Shown: positions 9,207 through 19,633 of the stretch, piece after piece
Layout of the letters: each line of letters opens with the position of its first letter
How positions within the stretch are numbered: position 1 is the stretch's first letter
Assembly: GCF_033406955.1 (NCBI RefSeq)
Contig: NZ_CP137734.1
Location: forward strand, 1,054,001-1,118,000
Length of the DNA stretch: 64,000 nt
Direction of reading: 5' to 3'
Source: Streptomyces violaceoruber
GTDB taxonomy: Bacteria > Actinomycetota > Actinomycetes > Streptomycetales > Streptomycetaceae
Translations under genes and position numbers: made by a program
Notes under the pieces: model-generated
Database searches by the model: none
Told to the model about the DNA's origin: nothing
What the model saw: the letters and a program-made list of their open reading frames with translations, nothing else

Positions 9207-10964
9207 TCACCGGTGCCAGAGGCCGCGCCGCAGGGCCGCCTCCGTGCCGTTGAGGTAGACGGCGGTGGCCAGCCACTGGGCCGCGTACCGGTCCAGGTCG
9301 TCCCCGGCCGGGCGGCCGAAGGCGTCCCGGGGACGGCGGGCGGCCACCGCGCCGAGCGCGGCGTACAGGTCCGCGCCGGTGGCGAACCCGCCGCGGCGCA
9401 GCACGGCGGCGTGGGCGCCGCGGTCGCCGTCGCGCGCGGGTTCCGCGGCGGCGCGCCGTCCGCCGGTGACCGCCAGTTCGACCAGGTCGCGCACGCGCCG
9501 GAGCGGCGAGTCGACCGGACTGGCGTCGGCAGCGGCGCGCGGGGGCGGACCGGGAGCCGCTGCCGGGAAGTGGGCGTCGCACAGCCGGTCGTAGCCGAGG
9601 TCGGCGCGGTCCCGCCACTCGTCCGGGAGGCGCAGGGTCGCCGCCCCGGCGCCGGGAACCGGACCGACGGCCAGTGGGCGCAGGGTCGTGACCCGGTCGG
9701 GGTCGACGCGTCCGAGCACCCGTACCCGCAGCCCCGGGCACGCGCCCAGGCGCCGGAGGTTCGCGGTGTGCGCGAGGGCGGGATGCCGGTGGGCCGGGGC
9801 CAGCCGGACGGCCGGCCCCGGACCGTCGCCGGTGTCGATCCGGGCCAGCACCCCTTCGCCGTCGGCGGCGACGATCTCCACGTCGCACCCGGTCAGCGGC
9901 GGGGCGTCCCCGGTCCGGTCGGCGGCGGCCGCGGGCGCGAAACCGGCCCAGGGGCGTCCGGCGGCGAACGTGGCCCGGACGCCGGACTCCGCGAGCAGGC
10001 GGCCGTCCGGGGCGACGACGGCCCCGGTGACGACCAGACCGCCGCGGGACAGCCGTTCGTGATCGCTCAGGAAGGACCGGAGGGCGACGTGGGCGGTGCC
10101 GGCGCGGCGGGCTCGCTCCGGTCCCCCCGGTGCGACGTCGCGGAGGGTGTACCAGCGGCCGGCGTCGTCGACGAGATGGGTCAGGACACCGCCCAGGGCA
10201 CCGGGTCCGACGACCGGTTCCCGGCAGACGCCGTGGAGGCGCAGCGGCCCGTCGGGGCGGTGGTGGTGGTGGGCGGCGCCGATCAGGCCGGGGTCGGGGT
10301 CGGCCGCCTTCAGGCGGTGGGTGACGAGGAGGAGCTCCCGCAGGGCGGCGACCGGCCCGGCGGGCCGCTGGACCCGGTGGGCACCCTGCGGGTCGCGCGC
10401 GTCGCGCAGGTGGCGTACGACGTCGAGGGCCGCGCCCTCCGCACGGTGCAGGCCGGCCAGGCGTGCGGTGTGCGCGGCCCGGAGCAACTCGGCCCGCGCG
10501 ACCGCGCCCGCCGCGGTGATCCCGGCCGCCAGGACGGCCGCGGCCGCCGTCCACAACCCCTCGGCGGCGCGGACCTGCCCGGCGGAGGGCCCTCGCGCGG
10601 GAAGGGCGACCGGTGCGGTGGGCAAAGCCGTCCCGGCCGGCGGGGCCGGGTCCGCGACCGGGGCGGCGCCCAGGGCGGCGGCGCGGTGCAGGCAGCGCGG
10701 GGACAGGAGGCAGGTGCAGCGGGCCTGGTCCGGTGAGGTGATCGTGCCGGACGGGCCGGGGGCCAGGGTGACCAGCGCGTCCTCGCCGCAGCGGATGCCG
10801 TACGTGCCGTCCTCGGCGGCGTCGGCGGAGGTGGCGGCCAGCGACTCGACGGCCGCGTCGAGTCTGCGGCGCAACCGGGTGGACAGGCCTTCGACCGCGG
10901 CGGCGAACACCTCCGGCGCGACCGGCGGGAGCGAGGGGGCGGTGCCCGGGCGGGAACGGGTCAT
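9207..10964 (-). CDS. SWIM zinc-finger protein (YehQ-like)
   Basis: A 585-residue protein with a SWIM zinc-finger signature near the N terminus: CTC at residues 83-85 and CLH at 91-93 (C-x-C-x5-C-x-H). The rest is Ala/Arg-rich and I recognise no catalytic motif. SWIM domains bind nucleic acid or protein. The start codon overlaps the stop of the upstream DUF5682/VWA gene by four bases (ATGA), so the two are translationally coupled and probably act together. In E. coli the SWIM protein YehQ sits beside a VWA protein and a DUF5682 protein in the same way. The molecular role is unknown. Confidence 0.8.
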   Translation of the reverse strand: MTRSRPGTAPSLPPVAPEVFAAAVEGLSTRLRRRLDAAVESLAATSADAAEDGTYGIRCGEDALVTLAPGPSGTITSPDQARCTCLLSPRCLHRAAALGAAPVADPAPPAGTALPTAPVALPARGPSAGQVRAAEGLWTAAAAVLAAGITAAGAVARAELLRAAHTARLAGLHRAEGAALDVVRHLRDARDPQGAHRVQRPAGPVAALRELLLVTHRLKAADPDPGLIGAAHHHHRPDGPLRLHGVCREPVVGPGALGGVLTHLVDDAGRWYTLRDVAPGGPERARRAGTAHVALRSFLSDHERLSRGGLVVTGAVVAPDGRLLAESGVRATFAAGRPWAGFAPAAAADRTGDAPPLTGCDVEIVAADGEGVLARIDTGDGPGPAVRLAPAHRHPALAHTANLRRLGACPGLRVRVLGRVDPDRVTTLRPLAVGPVPGAGAATLRLPDEWRDRADLGYDRLCDAHFPAAAPGPPPRAAADASPVDSPLRRVRDLVELAVTGGRRAAAEPARDGDRGAHAAVLRRGGFATGADLYAALGAVAARRPRDAFGRPAGDDLDRYAAQWLATAVYLNGTEAALRRGLWHR

Positions 10965-13900
10965 CGGGCGGCTCCACGGACCTGCGCGCCGACCCAGCGG
11001 GCGAGCGAGAGCGGGCCGAGGGCGGCCACCGGCATTCCGGCGGCCACGAGTCGGCGGGTGACGGGCACGGAGTAGCGGGATGTTCCCCCGTGGGCCGGCG
11101 CGGCGCAGCCCAGCAGCCGGACGCCGGCGGATACCAGGGCCCCGACCTCGGCCAGCAGTCCCTCGACCGCGGCACCCTCCTCGAAGTCGCTGACGACCAC
11201 CACCAGGGTCCGGTCGGGCACCGTCACCAGGGAGCGGGCGTGGGCGAGACCGGCCGCGATGTGCGTCCCGCCGCCGACCTTCACCTCGAGCAGCAGTGAG
11301 AGGGGGTCGGCGACCAGGCCGGTGAGGTCCGCGACCTGGGTGCTGAAGGTGAGGAAGTGGGTGGAGAGCGTGGGCGCTCCGCCCAGGATCGCGGCGGTGA
11401 GCGCCGACCAGACCACCGAGGTCTCCATGGAGGCGGAGACGTCGACGACCAGGATCAGCCGCCAGTCGTTCCGCCGTGCGGTCCGGGTCCTGAACACCGG
11501 CCGCTCGGGGACGACTTCGACCCGCCCGTCCTCCCGGCGGCGGATGTGCGCGAGGTTGGCCCGCAGCGTGCGGGGCAGGTCGAGGGGGCCGCCGGGGCGG
11601 CGGGTGGGGCGCGGGGTGGTCAGGCCCGTCAGGGTGGGGCGCAGGCGGGTGGCGAGTTCCTTGGTGAGTTCCTCGACCAGCCGCTTCACGAGCGGCCGCA
11701 GGCTCGCCACCCGCTGCTCGGGCATTCCCCTGGCCAGGGTCAGTACGGCGGACAGCAGTTCCACGGAGGGCCGTACGGAGGCCGGGTCGAGCAGGGCGAT
11801 GACGTCCGTACGGCCGTCGGCGACGGCACGTTCGAGGACTTCCTGCCGGATCTCCGCGCCGAACAGCGTCCGGAGGTCCTCGGCCCAGTGCCGGACGCTG
11901 GGAAAGCTCCGCGCTGCGCCGCCGGTCAGGTCGTCGTCGCTGCCTTCGGAGGTCCCGCCCGCGCCGGGTTCCGGCTCGCCGCCGTCGCCGCCCTCGTTCG
12001 TCTCCCGGCTCTCCTCGTCCGCCTCCTCGCCCTCCCGGTCGAAGAGTTCGTCGAGTGCCCGGGCGTACGGCCGCAGGGCCGCGGGGAGTCCCGCGGTGTC
12101 GCGGCCGAGCAGCAGCCGCCAGCGGTCCGCGGGCCCGAGCCGCGGGGCGCCGGCTCCGTGCGGGGCCTCGGCGCCGGAGGGTTCCGTCCGCGGCGCGGGA
12201 GCCGACGTCGCCCCGGCGTCCTTCGCCGCCGGGGTACTCGTCAGGTCCGCCAGGCCCAGCTCCGCGAGCAGGGCCAAGCCCTCCCCGTCGGCGGCGGCCC
12301 ACCGGCCGACCAGCTCGGCCGGCGCCGGGAGCCGCAGGTCGGGCCGGTCGCCCAGGCGGTCGGAGACGGCCGCGAGGACACGGCTCCGTCCCTGCGGGGT
12401 GAGCGCCCGGAAGCCGCCGCGCAGGGCGTACAGCCGGTCGAGGAAGCCGCGGTCGCTCATGGTCTCCACGCGCTCGAACAGCGGGCCGAGGGCGGTGGAC
12501 GCGGACTCGATCAGGAATCCGGCCGCGACCAGCACCCCGGTGAGCCGGCGCTCCAGCCGTCGCCGTCCGTCGGGCCCGGTCGCCGTGTCCACCCAGCCGG
12601 CGAGCCTCGTCCCGAGCAGGTCCGAGCCGTCGAGGTCCAGCAGTACCCGGGCGGCCTGGGCGGCGCCCTGGAGGAGCGGGGAGCCACGGCGGGAGAGCGC
12701 GTACAGCTCGCCGTCCAGCCGCAGGCCGAGCCGGTCCGCGGCGCTGCGGACGGCGAGGGTGACGACCGCGACGGCGTCCCGGGTCTCGTCGCTGCCCGCG
12801 AGCCCGGGCAGGAGGCGGACGGCGGCGTCCAGCAGGAGGCCGGCGAGCCGCGCCGCCCGGATCCGGACGGTTTCGGTGGTGCCGGGCAGGTGCCGTCGGC
12901 GGACGGAATCCAACAGGTCCAGGGCAGCGAGGAGTTCGGGCAGTGCGGCGGCGCCCGGCAGGACGCGCTCGGCCTCGGTGAGGCCGTCGTGGAGCAGGTC
13001 CGTGAGGGCGCACCGGGCCGCGGCCCCCAGGAGGGCGACGACCCGGGCGGAGGTGACCCGCCCTGCCTCGGCCGCCCTGCGGTGGTTCTCCCGGAGGGTG
13101 CCGTCGGCCGCCTGGGCGGCGGTCACCCCGCGCACGCCGACGAGGTCGAGGCGGGCGGCGACCGACGGGGTCCACGCGGCCCGCCACCGGGTGGTGAGCG
13201 CGCTGCCCTCCCCGGCCCCGGTCACCTCGACGGGCTCCGCGTAGCCCACCCCGCACTCCTTCAGGCGCTGGAGCAGGATCTCGCGCCGGGCGTCGAGCGT
13301 GGAGCACAGCGGCGTGAGCCGGAGGTCCCGGCCGCCCGGGTCGGCCGGGCCGGGCAGCCGCAGCGCGGCCAGTTCGGCCTCCACCCATGGTCCGAGGCCG
13401 GAGCGGGGGGTGCCGGGCGCGAGGCGGCCGCGTTCCGTGCCTACCAGGACGGCGCCCAGCTCCCGGTCGAGGGCCTGGCCCCGGCCGAGTACGGACGTGA
13501 CCGCCTCCACCAGTTCCCGGCGGCCCGGTGCGGGCAGACCGCGCAGGGTGCCGAGGTCGCCGGCCAGCCGCAGGGCCTCGACGGCCTCACCGGTGCCCGC
13601 CGTGTCGCCGGACGCGCGGATCTCCCGGCACACTTCGGTGAGGAACCGGGCGGCGGCGGCACGGACGCGTCCGGGGTCGCCGCCGGCGTCGAGCACCGCC
13701 TGCCGCCAGCGCGGGGCGCGGATGCCGGCGGGGTATCCGGAGCCGGGGTCCAGCTGGGCGAAGGCGTACGGCACGAGGGACGTGACGACCGGGGAACTCT
13801 GCCCCGCGTCCGGCGCGGTCTCCGCCACCGTCCCCGGGGCGTCCTCGTCGGACAGTCCGGGCACGTGGAAGGCGCCGATCACCGCCGCGACCCGGCGCTG

Positions 13901-14476
13901 CCCCCGGGCGGCGAGGATCCGGCGCATGTGTGCCTCGCGGGCGAGGTCACCGGCACCGATCCCGGCGTGGGCGGCGCTGTCGTCGCGCAGTGCCCGCCCG
14001 AAGGCGAGGGCGGCGCGGCGCACGGCCTCGGGAGCGCTGCCCGGCGCCAGTGCCTCGACGGTGCGGTCCCACAACTCGTCGGCGTCGGCCGTGATTCCGT
14101 CCGGCGGTCCGCACAACCACGCCGGGTCCGCCAGCGGCAGATCGCAGCAGACCACCTCCGCGCCCCGTTCCCGCGCCCAGCGGATCGCCGCCAGCTCCGG
14201 CGAGAAGTCGGCGAGCGGGTAGAGCCCCAGCCGGCCGTCCCCGTGGGCACCGCTCAGGGCCACCGGCGCCACGGTCCGCGGATCGGCGAGGTACGGCAGC
14301 CAGGGCTGGAAGTCGGACGGCAGTTCCACGCAGACGACCTCGGCGTCCGCGGCGTCCAGCAACCGGGGGACGGCGATCGCCAGCGCGGGGCTGTGGTGAC
14401 GTATGCCGATGAGGTACGGCCGCGTGCGAGCCGTAGGCACCACCACCTCGGTGGCGGTCTCTTTGCGTGCGGTCAT
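10961..14476 (-). CDS. DUF5682 protein fused to a C-terminal VWA domain (YehM+YehP-like)
   Basis: A 1171-residue cytoplasmic protein. The N-terminal part, starting IGIRHHSPALA, is of the DUF5682 type, a family with TraB/PrgY-like Asp and Glu motifs (CVELPSDF, CCDLPLADP). An acidic, Glu/Gly-rich linker near residues 810-850 leads to a C-terminal von Willebrand factor A domain. This has an intact metal site: DVSAS from residue 1012, the Thr of GGGT at 1071 and SDFEEG near 1097. E. coli encodes the two parts separately as yehM and yehP. Here they are one protein, upstream of and overlapping the SWIM gene. VWA proteins of this kind normally pair with a MoxR AAA ATPase, which is not in this window. 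Confidence 0.82.
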   Translation of the reverse strand: MTARKETATEVVVPTARTRPYLIGIRHHSPALAIAVPRLLDAADAEVVCVELPSDFQPWLPYLADPRTVAPVALSGAHGDGRLGLYPLADFSPELAAIRWARERGAEVVCCDLPLADPAWLCGPPDGITADADELWDRTVEALAPGSAPEAVRRAALAFGRALRDDSAAHAGIGAGDLAREAHMRRILAARGQRRVAAVIGAFHVPGLSDEDAPGTVAETAPDAGQSSPVVTSLVPYAFAQLDPGSGYPAGIRAPRWRQAVLDAGGDPGRVRAAAARFLTEVCREIRASGDTAGTGEAVEALRLAGDLGTLRGLPAPGRRELVEAVTSVLGRGQALDRELGAVLVGTERGRLAPGTPRSGLGPWVEAELAALRLPGPADPGGRDLRLTPLCSTLDARREILLQRLKECGVGYAEPVEVTGAGEGSALTTRWRAAWTPSVAARLDLVGVRGVTAAQAADGTLRENHRRAAEAGRVTSARVVALLGAAARCALTDLLHDGLTEAERVLPGAAALPELLAALDLLDSVRRRHLPGTTETVRIRAARLAGLLLDAAVRLLPGLAGSDETRDAVAVVTLAVRSAADRLGLRLDGELYALSRRGSPLLQGAAQAARVLLDLDGSDLLGTRLAGWVDTATGPDGRRRLERRLTGVLVAAGFLIESASTALGPLFERVETMSDRGFLDRLYALRGGFRALTPQGRSRVLAAVSDRLGDRPDLRLPAPAELVGRWAAADGEGLALLAELGLADLTSTPAAKDAGATSAPAPRTEPSGAEAPHGAGAPRLGPADRWRLLLGRDTAGLPAALRPYARALDELFDREGEEADEESRETNEGGDGGEPEPGAGGTSEGSDDDLTGGAARSFPSVRHWAEDLRTLFGAEIRQEVLERAVADGRTDVIALLDPASVRPSVELLSAVLTLARGMPEQRVASLRPLVKRLVEELTKELATRLRPTLTGLTTPRPTRRPGGPLDLPRTLRANLAHIRRREDGRVEVVPERPVFRTRTARRNDWRLILVVDVSASMETSVVWSALTAAILGGAPTLSTHFLTFSTQVADLTGLVADPLSLLLEVKVGGGTHIAAGLAHARSLVTVPDRTLVVVVSDFEEGAAVEGLLAEVGALVSAGVRLLGCAAPAHGGTSRYSVPVTRRLVAAGMPVAALGPLSLARWVGAQVRGAAR

Positions 14477-14556
14477 GGGTCCAGGTGCGTGGGTGTGCGG
14501 GGGGGCGGGAGGCGGGGGGACGGCCGCCCGACGGCCGTCCCCGCCAGTGGCGGACG

Positions 14557-17500
14557 TCAGCGGCGGCGCCTGCCCGGCCGCGGCACCTCCAGTTCCTCCA
14601 GGCGCGGCGCGTCCCCGTCCTGGACGCGCTGCCAGGCCTCCCGGTACACCGCCGGTACGGGCCGGGTGGGCACGACGACTCCCAGGACGGGCGCCTCCCC
14701 CTCCAGCAGGTCGTACATCGGCAGCTTCCACCGCTCCAGCGGCAGGTGCGGGTTGCCCGGCCGGGTCCAGCCGCCGGGCAGGAACAGGGACCGTCCTGCC
14801 TTGGAACGGCTGCCCTCGACCACGAGGTCGGTGGCGGCGAGTTCGGCCCGGGCGGCACGCAGCCGGGCGGTGCCGCCGCGCTGCCCGCCCCAGCCGGTCC
14901 AGCGTGCGGTGTTGCGATCGGTGGGGTCCGGCATGGCGAGCAGCATCAGGTAGAGGACGGCGGCGTCCTCGCCGATGCCGTACCGCTTGGCGGCCTCGCC
15001 GACCAGGTCGGGCACGGAGCGGGCGGGGTCCTGGGGCCACCACAGCCCGTCCGCGTCGCGCTCGCCGGCCAGGGGGTCGCCGGGGTCGGCGAGCAGTTCG
15101 GCGAACGGCCGGTCGTGGACCAGGCGCAGGGCCGTTTCCTGGGCGTTCGGCCGCTCACCGGTGTACAGCGCCGCGAGGTGGGGGTCGTGACCGGCGGCGT
15201 CCAGCAGCGCCGGCCGGATGGCGGGGAGCGGTTCCGTCCGCTCGGTGCCCAGGACGACCGCGCCGTGGCGTTCGAAGTCGTCGCCGGTCTCCGCGGGGTC
15301 CGAGGCGGCCCGCCGGAACGCCTCCCAGTCGATCCCGCGCCGGTCGAGGGCGAGCAGCAGGCCGGGGTGGGCCAGTCGCTCGCGCAGTGCGGTCAGTACG
15401 CCCGGCAGGGTGGCCCGCAGCGGGTCGCCGGACGGGAGCCGGTGTGCGAGCCACGCGGCCAGGGCCACCGACCCCTTGAGGACCGAGCTGTCGAAGCGGG
15501 GGGTCTGCTCGGCGGTCTCCAGGTAGTAGCGGCCGAAGCTCCAGGTCAGGTCCGTCGTCAGGCGGGGCTCGGTGGCCAGGTGCACGAAGCCCCGCAGGGC
15601 GTCGGCGGGTGCCCAGCCGACGGGTTCGACGGTGCGGACGGCGTCGTGCAGCACGTCTTCGGGCAGCGGGGTGCGTCTGCCCAGCCGCTCGTTCCAGACC
15701 TCGGCCGCGCGGGCGGTGTCGGGGCCGTGCGTCCAGAGCCGGGACGGTTCGGTGGGCAGCAGTGCCGCCACCACGGCCCGCAGGGCGGCGCTGTCGAGCG
15801 ATCTCAGTTCGTCCTTGGACACACGGGCGTCGGCCGACTTCACCCCGATGACCTTCAGGGTCGCGGAGGGCACGTTCGCGCGCTTGTCGTCGGTCTGCGG
15901 CATGCCGGCGAGCACCAGCCGGGCCGTGGTCGGGGTGACGCCGGTGAGCCGGGCGAACTCCTCGGCGGCCTCGGGGCGCCAGGGCACCGGGCCGCGCTCG
16001 GCCAGTTCGGCACGGAAGGCGGCGACCCAGCCGGGCGCCCTGGTCGGCTCCGGGACGAACGGCTCCTCGGACACCGGCGTGTAGGGGGCCGGCGTCTCGA
16101 AGCGGCCGGACGGGTCGTGGTAGGCCGCCCCGTAGTGCTTGCCCTTGACCTCGTGGGGTCCGTACTCGCGGACGAACTGGTACCAGTCGTCGGGGAAGAC
16201 GAGGAACGCGCCGCCCTCCAGGTTGAGCACCGTCCCTCTCCTGTAGCCGTGTGTGTCGCCCGGTCCGTCGAAGGTGTCGGGGTCGAAGGCCAGGTGCACC
16301 CGGCGCCAGTGGCCGGGGTCCAGTTCCGTCAGCCCGTGCGCGTCCAGTTCGCCGAGGAAGGTGTCCAGGGCCTGCCGGTGTTCCTCCTCGGTGGCTTCCG
16401 AGGCCGCCCGGAGCGCCAGTACGGCGGGCAACTCGGGCAGGGCCAGCCCGTTGAGGTGCTCCAACGGCTCCTGCTTGGCGAGCGACAGGTGAAAGATGCC
16501 CGCGGGAGCCGGTTCGGCCAGGCCCTTCATCGACCGGGCGAGGAGCTGCGGAAGCTCGAAGAGGCTGTGCTGGAAGTCGTAGTACCAGCGTGCGTCGCGT
16601 TCGGTCAGGCCGACGCCGTTCAGCGCGGAGGCGAGCAGGCGGTCGCCGAGTGCGGGCCGCGGTTCCTCCGGGACGACGCCCCGGACCGCCGAGTCCAGCC
16701 GGGCGAGCAGCCCGTCCAGGACGCGCTGCTGCTCGGCGGCGTAGCGCGCCACGCCGGTGATGCCCCGGAGCAGCGCCTCGTCGCCGACCTCCGGGAAGAG
16801 CGTGCGGACGGGGCCGAGCACCGCGTCCCGGTCCGCCGCCCCGTCTCCGGTCGTCTCGGCGACGGCCGCCGCCAGCAGCTCCGCCGCGACGTCGTCGCCG
16901 ACCCGGCGGAGCGCCGCGGAGCCCTGCGGGTCGCGGGGCCGGAGCAGGTGCCAGTAGCGCAGGGGCGGCAGCAGGGGGGTGCCCGCGGAGAAGGGACCGG
17001 CTGTCTGATCACGGTTGAAGTGGGCGAGCACCGCCTGGTCGGAGTCCCGCAGTTGGAGGTCGCTCGACCATCGCATCACGGTGACGGCCCGGTCGGTGCC
17101 TGGGAAGACCAGCGCGTTCTCCGGGCTCCCGCCCACGCGCCGCGGTACGACGACCGAGTGGCCGGCCAGGTCCTGTCCGTGCCGCGAGCCGTCGGGCCCG
17201 ATGATCACCCGCCAGCCGAGCAGCCCGTCCACCGGGGCGCACACCGGGCCCGGTTCGGCGGACGGGGCGGGCAGCAGCCAGCAGGCGCCGAGAGTGCTGC
17301 CCTCCGGTGCGGCGCGCAGCCCTTCGGCGAACCAGTCCGGGCCGTCGCGCTCCCCCGCCGTGTCGTCGGCCGGCTCGTAGGCGTGCCAGGTGCTGTTCTT
17401 CTCGCGGGACCAGTCGTCGATCCAGACCCAGTGCGAGGTGCCGTCGCCGATCACCCGGCGCCGCCACGGAACGTGGGTGTCCCCGGGTCGCAGCACGCCG

Positions 17501-19593
17501 TGGCCGGTGGTCCTGCCGCCCCCGGGGAGCGGGAGTGAGGCGGGCGGCATGCCGTTCGTCCCGCCGCTGCCGTCCGCGTGGCAGGCGTAGCAGGAACGGA
17601 CGTCGCCGGTGAGTTCCGTGGTCGGCGAGACGCCCGTGTCGGGGTGGTACCAGTAGCCGTACGAGGTGGATGTGGCGGACACGTACCAGGAGACGAGCAG
17701 TGCGCCGTCCACGTACCGGACGTCGGGGCTGCCCGGGCCCCGCTCGTCCGGGAGGCGGAGCTGGTGGCTGAGGACCGTGCCCTGCGCGCCGAGCACCCGC
17801 GCGTGCGTGCCCTGAAGGACGACGAGGTGCGGCCAGGCCTCCGCCACCTGTGTCGCCCGGGCCTGCTCCGGGGACGCGGACGAGCCGATCGCCTCGTCCC
17901 AGGCGGGCCAGCCCAGTTCGTCGAGCAGGCCGTTCCGCAGGGCGCGGCCCAGCACGGGCGCCATGCCGGTGCCCAGCGCGTCCCGCACCTCCTGCTCGGC
18001 GGTCGCCAGGATCTCGCCCGGCAGCCAGTTCAGCGTCTGGAACGGGCCGCTGTTGAGGGTGAAGTCGCCCAGTCCGCAGATGAGGTAGCCGCGGCTGACC
18101 CCGGCCACCCACTCGGCGAGCATCGGGCGGCCGCCCGGCGACTCGGCCAGCCGGGCCACGGTGCGCTTGTCGATGCCCTCGCGCTCGTAGGTGGGGCAGC
18201 CGCTCCGGAAGACTTCTCGGAAGCGGGTGTCGGCCGCCAGGGCGAGGAGGTCGCGCCGTCCGTCGCGGGCCGCCCAGTCCTGGAGGTTGAGCCACGGGCG
18301 GGCCTCGGGGTCGCCGACCGGGACGTCCAGGGCGAGGAGCTGGTCGAGAAGGTCGACGTCGCCGACCGGGGGCCGCAACGTAGCGTTCTCGTCGTTCAGT
18401 TCGGCGCGCAGGGCACCGGCCATGCGGTCCACGAGGGGGTACAGCTCGGACGGCGCGAGGTACCGCTCGTGGGTGCGGCACAGGGCGAGGAACCTGCGGG
18501 TCCAGCCGGCGGTGCCGTCGGGTGACCGGGCCTCGGCGGGCAGCGTGGCGTCGCACAGTCCCTCGGTGGCGCCGGTCTTGTCCAGCAGGTCGAGCCACTG
18601 CCCCAGCTCCTCGTGCTCCCACTCCGAGGGGAGCAGTCCGAGCAGGGTGCCGCGGGCGGCGGGTTCGCGCCGGCTCAGTTCCAGCAGGGCGGCCCGGTGG
18701 GCCTTCCACCAGCCGGGTGGTGCCTTGCGGGTGCCGGGCAGCGGCAGCACCTCGCGCAGGTACGCCATCTCCTCGGCGAGAGCGTTCCTGCCCGCGACGG
18801 CCTTCGCCAGCTTTCGCAGGTCACCCGCGCCGGGGCTCGACGGGGCCACACCGTGCGCGGCGAGCCGGACGAAGAGCCCGCGCAGGTGCCGGTAGGCGGT
18901 GGCGGCCGGCACCCGGGACGAGAGTCCCTTGGCGTAACTGGAGAGCACCTTGGTCGGCATGGCGTCGGCGAGGGCGAACTCCAGGAACACCGCGTCCATG
19001 CGGGCCTCGTCGAACGGCAGGGCGTGGGCCGTCTCGGCCTTGCGCGCGTTGACGAACATCTGCGAGGCGTAGGCCTTCTCGCCGGCGGCCAGGAACACCC
19101 GGCCGGCCTCCTCGTAGAAGGTGGGCAGGAAGTGCGGCACGGAACCCGCGAGGCGGGCGCCGATCGACTCGTAGGTGGCGCGGGCCCTCTTCGCCCGGGA
19201 GCGCACCGTCCTGGCGACCTTGTTCATCTCCTCGACCAGGGACATCGCGAGGTGGCCGTCGGTGGGGTGGCGGACCAGCACCCACTCGGGGAAGCCCATG
19301 GCCCGGTGCTGTCCGACGCCGACCTCGACCGGCTCGCCCACGGGCAGCAGCCCGAGGAATCCGCCACCGTCCCCGCCCGCCGGGTCTCCCGCGGCGGGTT
19401 CCGTGCCGGACGGGTCGGCGGGCGTCAGACGTACGACGATCCGGTCGTCCAGCCCCGGATGCCGGTAGGCCCGGGTGAACACGGGCACGGCGCGGTCGCC
19501 TCCCCCGGTGGTGCCGGGCGGCAACACGGCTCCGGAGCGCAGCAGCTCCGCCACCTCTTCCGCCGCCCCGTGCCGTGTCGTGCCGTCGCTCAT
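14557..19593 (-). CDS. large uncharacterised protein (1678 aa) of the SWIM/VWA block
   Basis: A single open frame of 1678 residues from the ATG at 19593, preceded by GAAAGG. I do not recognise a named domain with certainty. Features seen: a helical N-terminal third rich in Leu/Arg; a middle section with Trp-rich beta-type blocks (SHWVWIDDWSREKNSTWHAY, and a CYAC motif near SCYACHADGSGG) that could be beta-propeller-like; a helical C-terminal half; and a basic Arg-rich end. No Walker motif and no signal peptide are present. It lies in a same-strand row with the DUF4132-like and DUF5682-VWA genes and by position corresponds to YehI/MolR-type large proteins in related loci. Function unknown. Confidence 0.75.
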   Translation of the reverse strand: MSDGTTRHGAAEEVAELLRSGAVLPPGTTGGGDRAVPVFTRAYRHPGLDDRIVVRLTPADPSGTEPAAGDPAGGDGGGFLGLLPVGEPVEVGVGQHRAMGFPEWVLVRHPTDGHLAMSLVEEMNKVARTVRSRAKRARATYESIGARLAGSVPHFLPTFYEEAGRVFLAAGEKAYASQMFVNARKAETAHALPFDEARMDAVFLEFALADAMPTKVLSSYAKGLSSRVPAATAYRHLRGLFVRLAAHGVAPSSPGAGDLRKLAKAVAGRNALAEEMAYLREVLPLPGTRKAPPGWWKAHRAALLELSRREPAARGTLLGLLPSEWEHEELGQWLDLLDKTGATEGLCDATLPAEARSPDGTAGWTRRFLALCRTHERYLAPSELYPLVDRMAGALRAELNDENATLRPPVGDVDLLDQLLALDVPVGDPEARPWLNLQDWAARDGRRDLLALAADTRFREVFRSGCPTYEREGIDKRTVARLAESPGGRPMLAEWVAGVSRGYLICGLGDFTLNSGPFQTLNWLPGEILATAEQEVRDALGTGMAPVLGRALRNGLLDELGWPAWDEAIGSSASPEQARATQVAEAWPHLVVLQGTHARVLGAQGTVLSHQLRLPDERGPGSPDVRYVDGALLVSWYVSATSTSYGYWYHPDTGVSPTTELTGDVRSCYACHADGSGGTNGMPPASLPLPGGGRTTGHGVLRPGDTHVPWRRRVIGDGTSHWVWIDDWSREKNSTWHAYEPADDTAGERDGPDWFAEGLRAAPEGSTLGACWLLPAPSAEPGPVCAPVDGLLGWRVIIGPDGSRHGQDLAGHSVVVPRRVGGSPENALVFPGTDRAVTVMRWSSDLQLRDSDQAVLAHFNRDQTAGPFSAGTPLLPPLRYWHLLRPRDPQGSAALRRVGDDVAAELLAAAVAETTGDGAADRDAVLGPVRTLFPEVGDEALLRGITGVARYAAEQQRVLDGLLARLDSAVRGVVPEEPRPALGDRLLASALNGVGLTERDARWYYDFQHSLFELPQLLARSMKGLAEPAPAGIFHLSLAKQEPLEHLNGLALPELPAVLALRAASEATEEEHRQALDTFLGELDAHGLTELDPGHWRRVHLAFDPDTFDGPGDTHGYRRGTVLNLEGGAFLVFPDDWYQFVREYGPHEVKGKHYGAAYHDPSGRFETPAPYTPVSEEPFVPEPTRAPGWVAAFRAELAERGPVPWRPEAAEEFARLTGVTPTTARLVLAGMPQTDDKRANVPSATLKVIGVKSADARVSKDELRSLDSAALRAVVAALLPTEPSRLWTHGPDTARAAEVWNERLGRRTPLPEDVLHDAVRTVEPVGWAPADALRGFVHLATEPRLTTDLTWSFGRYYLETAEQTPRFDSSVLKGSVALAAWLAHRLPSGDPLRATLPGVLTALRERLAHPGLLLALDRRGIDWEAFRRAASDPAETGDDFERHGAVVLGTERTEPLPAIRPALLDAAGHDPHLAALYTGERPNAQETALRLVHDRPFAELLADPGDPLAGERDADGLWWPQDPARSVPDLVGEAAKRYGIGEDAAVLYLMLLAMPDPTDRNTARWTGWGGQRGGTARLRAARAELAATDLVVEGSRSKAGRSLFLPGGWTRPGNPHLPLERWKLPMYDLLEGEAPVLGVVVPTRPVPAVYREAWQRVQDGDAPRLEELEVPRPGRRRR

Positions 19594-19633
19594 GATCGCG
19601 TGCCTTTCGTGGGTGTGCGTATCGCGGTGGCGT

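Noticed and set aside
9213..14953. Several plus-strand frames of 300 to 1200 codons
   Set aside because: They are GC-driven shadows of the SWIM and DUF5682-VWA genes, with biased Arg/Gly/Pro composition and no ribosome sites.
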